Origin: Planctomycetota bacterium
Lineage (GTDB): Bacteria > Planctomycetota > UBA1135 > GCA-002686595
Length of the DNA stretch: 36,422 nucleotides
Reading direction: 5' to 3'
Assembly: GCA_028278425.1 (NCBI GenBank)
Contig: JANQEJ010000216.1
Coordinates: 1 to 36,422 of the forward strand
Shown: positions 36,341-36,422 of the stretch, piece after piece
Layout of the letters: each line of letters starts with the position of its first letter
Position numbering within the stretch: position 1 is the stretch's first letter
Program-made: the position numbers and the translations under genes
Notes under the pieces: generated by a model
What the model saw: only the letters and a program-made list of their open reading frames with translations
Databases searched by the model: none
What the model was told of the DNA's origin: nothing

Positions 36341-36422
36341 CCACGAGGCTGCAATGCCGCAACCAAAGCGTGTGCTCTGAGTGCGCCGTTGGGTGTAAAG
36401 AACCGGCGCCCACCTATGTGGT

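Noticed and set aside
35838..36413. 191-codon open frame over the end of the window
   Set aside because: It overlaps the MORN gene in another frame on the same strand, has no domain and crosses the CGGAG array.

Overview
The window is a 36.4 kb piece of a very GC-rich bacterial chromosome. It holds one tRNA gene and 23 protein genes that I can support. Most third codon positions are G or C, so nearly every gene casts long antisense shadow frames, and these were left out. The gene content suggests Planctomycetota: four large secreted or anchored proteins built from carboxypeptidase-regulatory-like beta modules, a kinase with a DWG motif and a long TPR tail, MORN/YwqK-type secreted proteins, an FGE-like secreted protein, and an alginate-export-type porin. 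The assignment is an inference from family composition; no marker gene for taxonomy is present.

Layout. 1-5.5 kb: tRNA-Ser(GCU), an outer-membrane barrel protein, an exporter-type ABC half-transporter followed by a GNAT acetyltransferase, a four-CBS-domain protein and a six-helix membrane protein. 5.5-12.3 kb: a minus-strand run of cell-surface proteins (1164-residue beta-module protein, MORN plus CAP-like protein, 635-residue beta-module protein). 12.4-14.4 kb: a compact homologue of the YgfK iron-sulfur oxidoreductase, lacking the flavin/NAD(P)H module of the E. coli protein. 14.5-18 kb: a membrane Ser/Thr kinase with TPR repeats. 18-20.7 kb: a two-gene unit of secreted proteins that look like metallopeptidases with lost zinc motifs. 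20.8-26.3 kb: an FGE-like secreted protein, two tandem beta-module paralogues and an unrecognised Cys-rich secreted protein.

26.6-33.8 kb is the most interesting part. It is a tight five-gene minus-strand operon in which every junction overlaps by 1 or 4 bases: an SsnA-type aminohydrolase, two different fold-type II PLP enzymes, a carbon-nitrogen hydrolase and a DUF3604 protein. In E. coli, ssnA and ygfK sit in the same cluster linked to anaerobic purine breakdown. Here both are present in stripped-down form, with other partners and at separate loci. I propose, as inference only, an undescribed route for opening and deaminating a nitrogen-rich heterocycle or its ring-opened product.

33.8-36.4 kb: a secreted YtcJ-type amidohydrolase faces the operon head to head. 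A MORN-repeat protein and a short region with seven spaced CGGAG motifs follow.
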